DNA of 13,100 nucleotides, from positions 1 through 13,100 of the forward strand of contig JAAYGO010000036.1 of the NCBI GenBank assembly GCA_012727685.1. The letters are read 5' to 3'. The position numbers and the translations under genes are program-made. Below are positions 12,968 through 13,100 of this stretch, one piece after another. Under the pieces are notes generated by a model that did no database searches, had not been told where the DNA came from, and worked only from the letters and a program-made list of their open reading frames with translations. Numbering within the stretch: position 1 is the first letter of the stretch; each line of letters opens with the position of its first letter. This DNA comes from Bacillota bacterium. Its GTDB lineage: Bacteria > Bacillota > Dethiobacteria > DTU022.

Positions 12968-13100
12968 CTATCCAAAGAGCCATTTGCGTTGTAACAAAAA
13001 TCATTTAAACGAAACAAGATATTTCTTAACTCTGCTGAAGCAGCAGCAAATAAGAACGGGTCTTTAACGTTAAATCGACCATAGACCTTACAAGTATTAC

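Noticed and set aside
12968..13100. preQ1 riboswitch upstream of tgt
   Set aside because: The sequence does not show the short C-rich hairpin followed by an A-rich tail of preQ1-I, and the small palindromes do not match known classes that I can recall.

Overview
The window looks like chromosome from a Gram-positive, anaerobic member of the Clostridia, probably a Desulfotomaculum/Pelotomaculum/Moorella-type lineage. The evidence is a SCIFF peptide with its radical SAM maturase, a TIGR04086-type membrane protein beside yajC and tgt, good GGAGG ribosome binding sites, GTG/TTG starts, intrinsic terminators and one LPXTG surface protein. The lineage call is an inference from gene content and order; no 16S or complete taxonomic marker is present.

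Left part (1-2830): more AT-rich and accessory in character. A sortase-anchored surface protein (minus strand, 299-1174) with a strong terminator is divergent from a membrane-bound LuxR-family regulator (plus strand, 1485-2830). The regulator is split by one apparent 1-base deletion, so it is a pseudogene or a sequencing error. The shared 310-base spacer holds short leader-like ORFs and inverted/direct repeats but no promoter I can defend.

Middle part (2885-6982, all genes on the minus strand): mnmA (tRNA 2-thiouridylase), then a 56-residue zinc-ribbon protein, then an AI-2E/UPF0118-family membrane protein. This block is flanked and invaded by short palindromic repeats of the 'CCTTCGCTTCGCTCAGGATGA' kind. 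The gene-free stretch 5657-6346 is a patchwork of such repeats. yigZ (IMPACT family) and rarA (AAA+ ATPase) overlap by 14 bases and form an operon.

Right part (8405-12915, minus strand), read in transcription order: tgt, yajC, a TIGR04086-like membrane protein, a terminator-like hairpin, a degenerate cation-diffusion-facilitator (CDF) homologue, a strong promoter, scfA (SCIFF precursor), an attenuator hairpin, scfB (SCIFF maturase), then rarA and yigZ. scfA and scfB form a small ribosomally made, post-translationally modified peptide system: ScfB should install thioether crosslinks in the Cys-rich ScfA peptide. tgt makes queuosine-modified tRNA and yajC belongs to the SecDF translocase; secD and secF are not in the window.

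The most interesting points are: a SCIFF precursor with a seventh cysteine; a hairpin between peptide and maturase that should make peptide exceed enzyme; a CDF-fold protein that has lost most canonical metal ligands and sits in the SCIFF/Sec neighbourhood; and a terminator whose 3' arm carries the ribosome binding site of that CDF-like gene.
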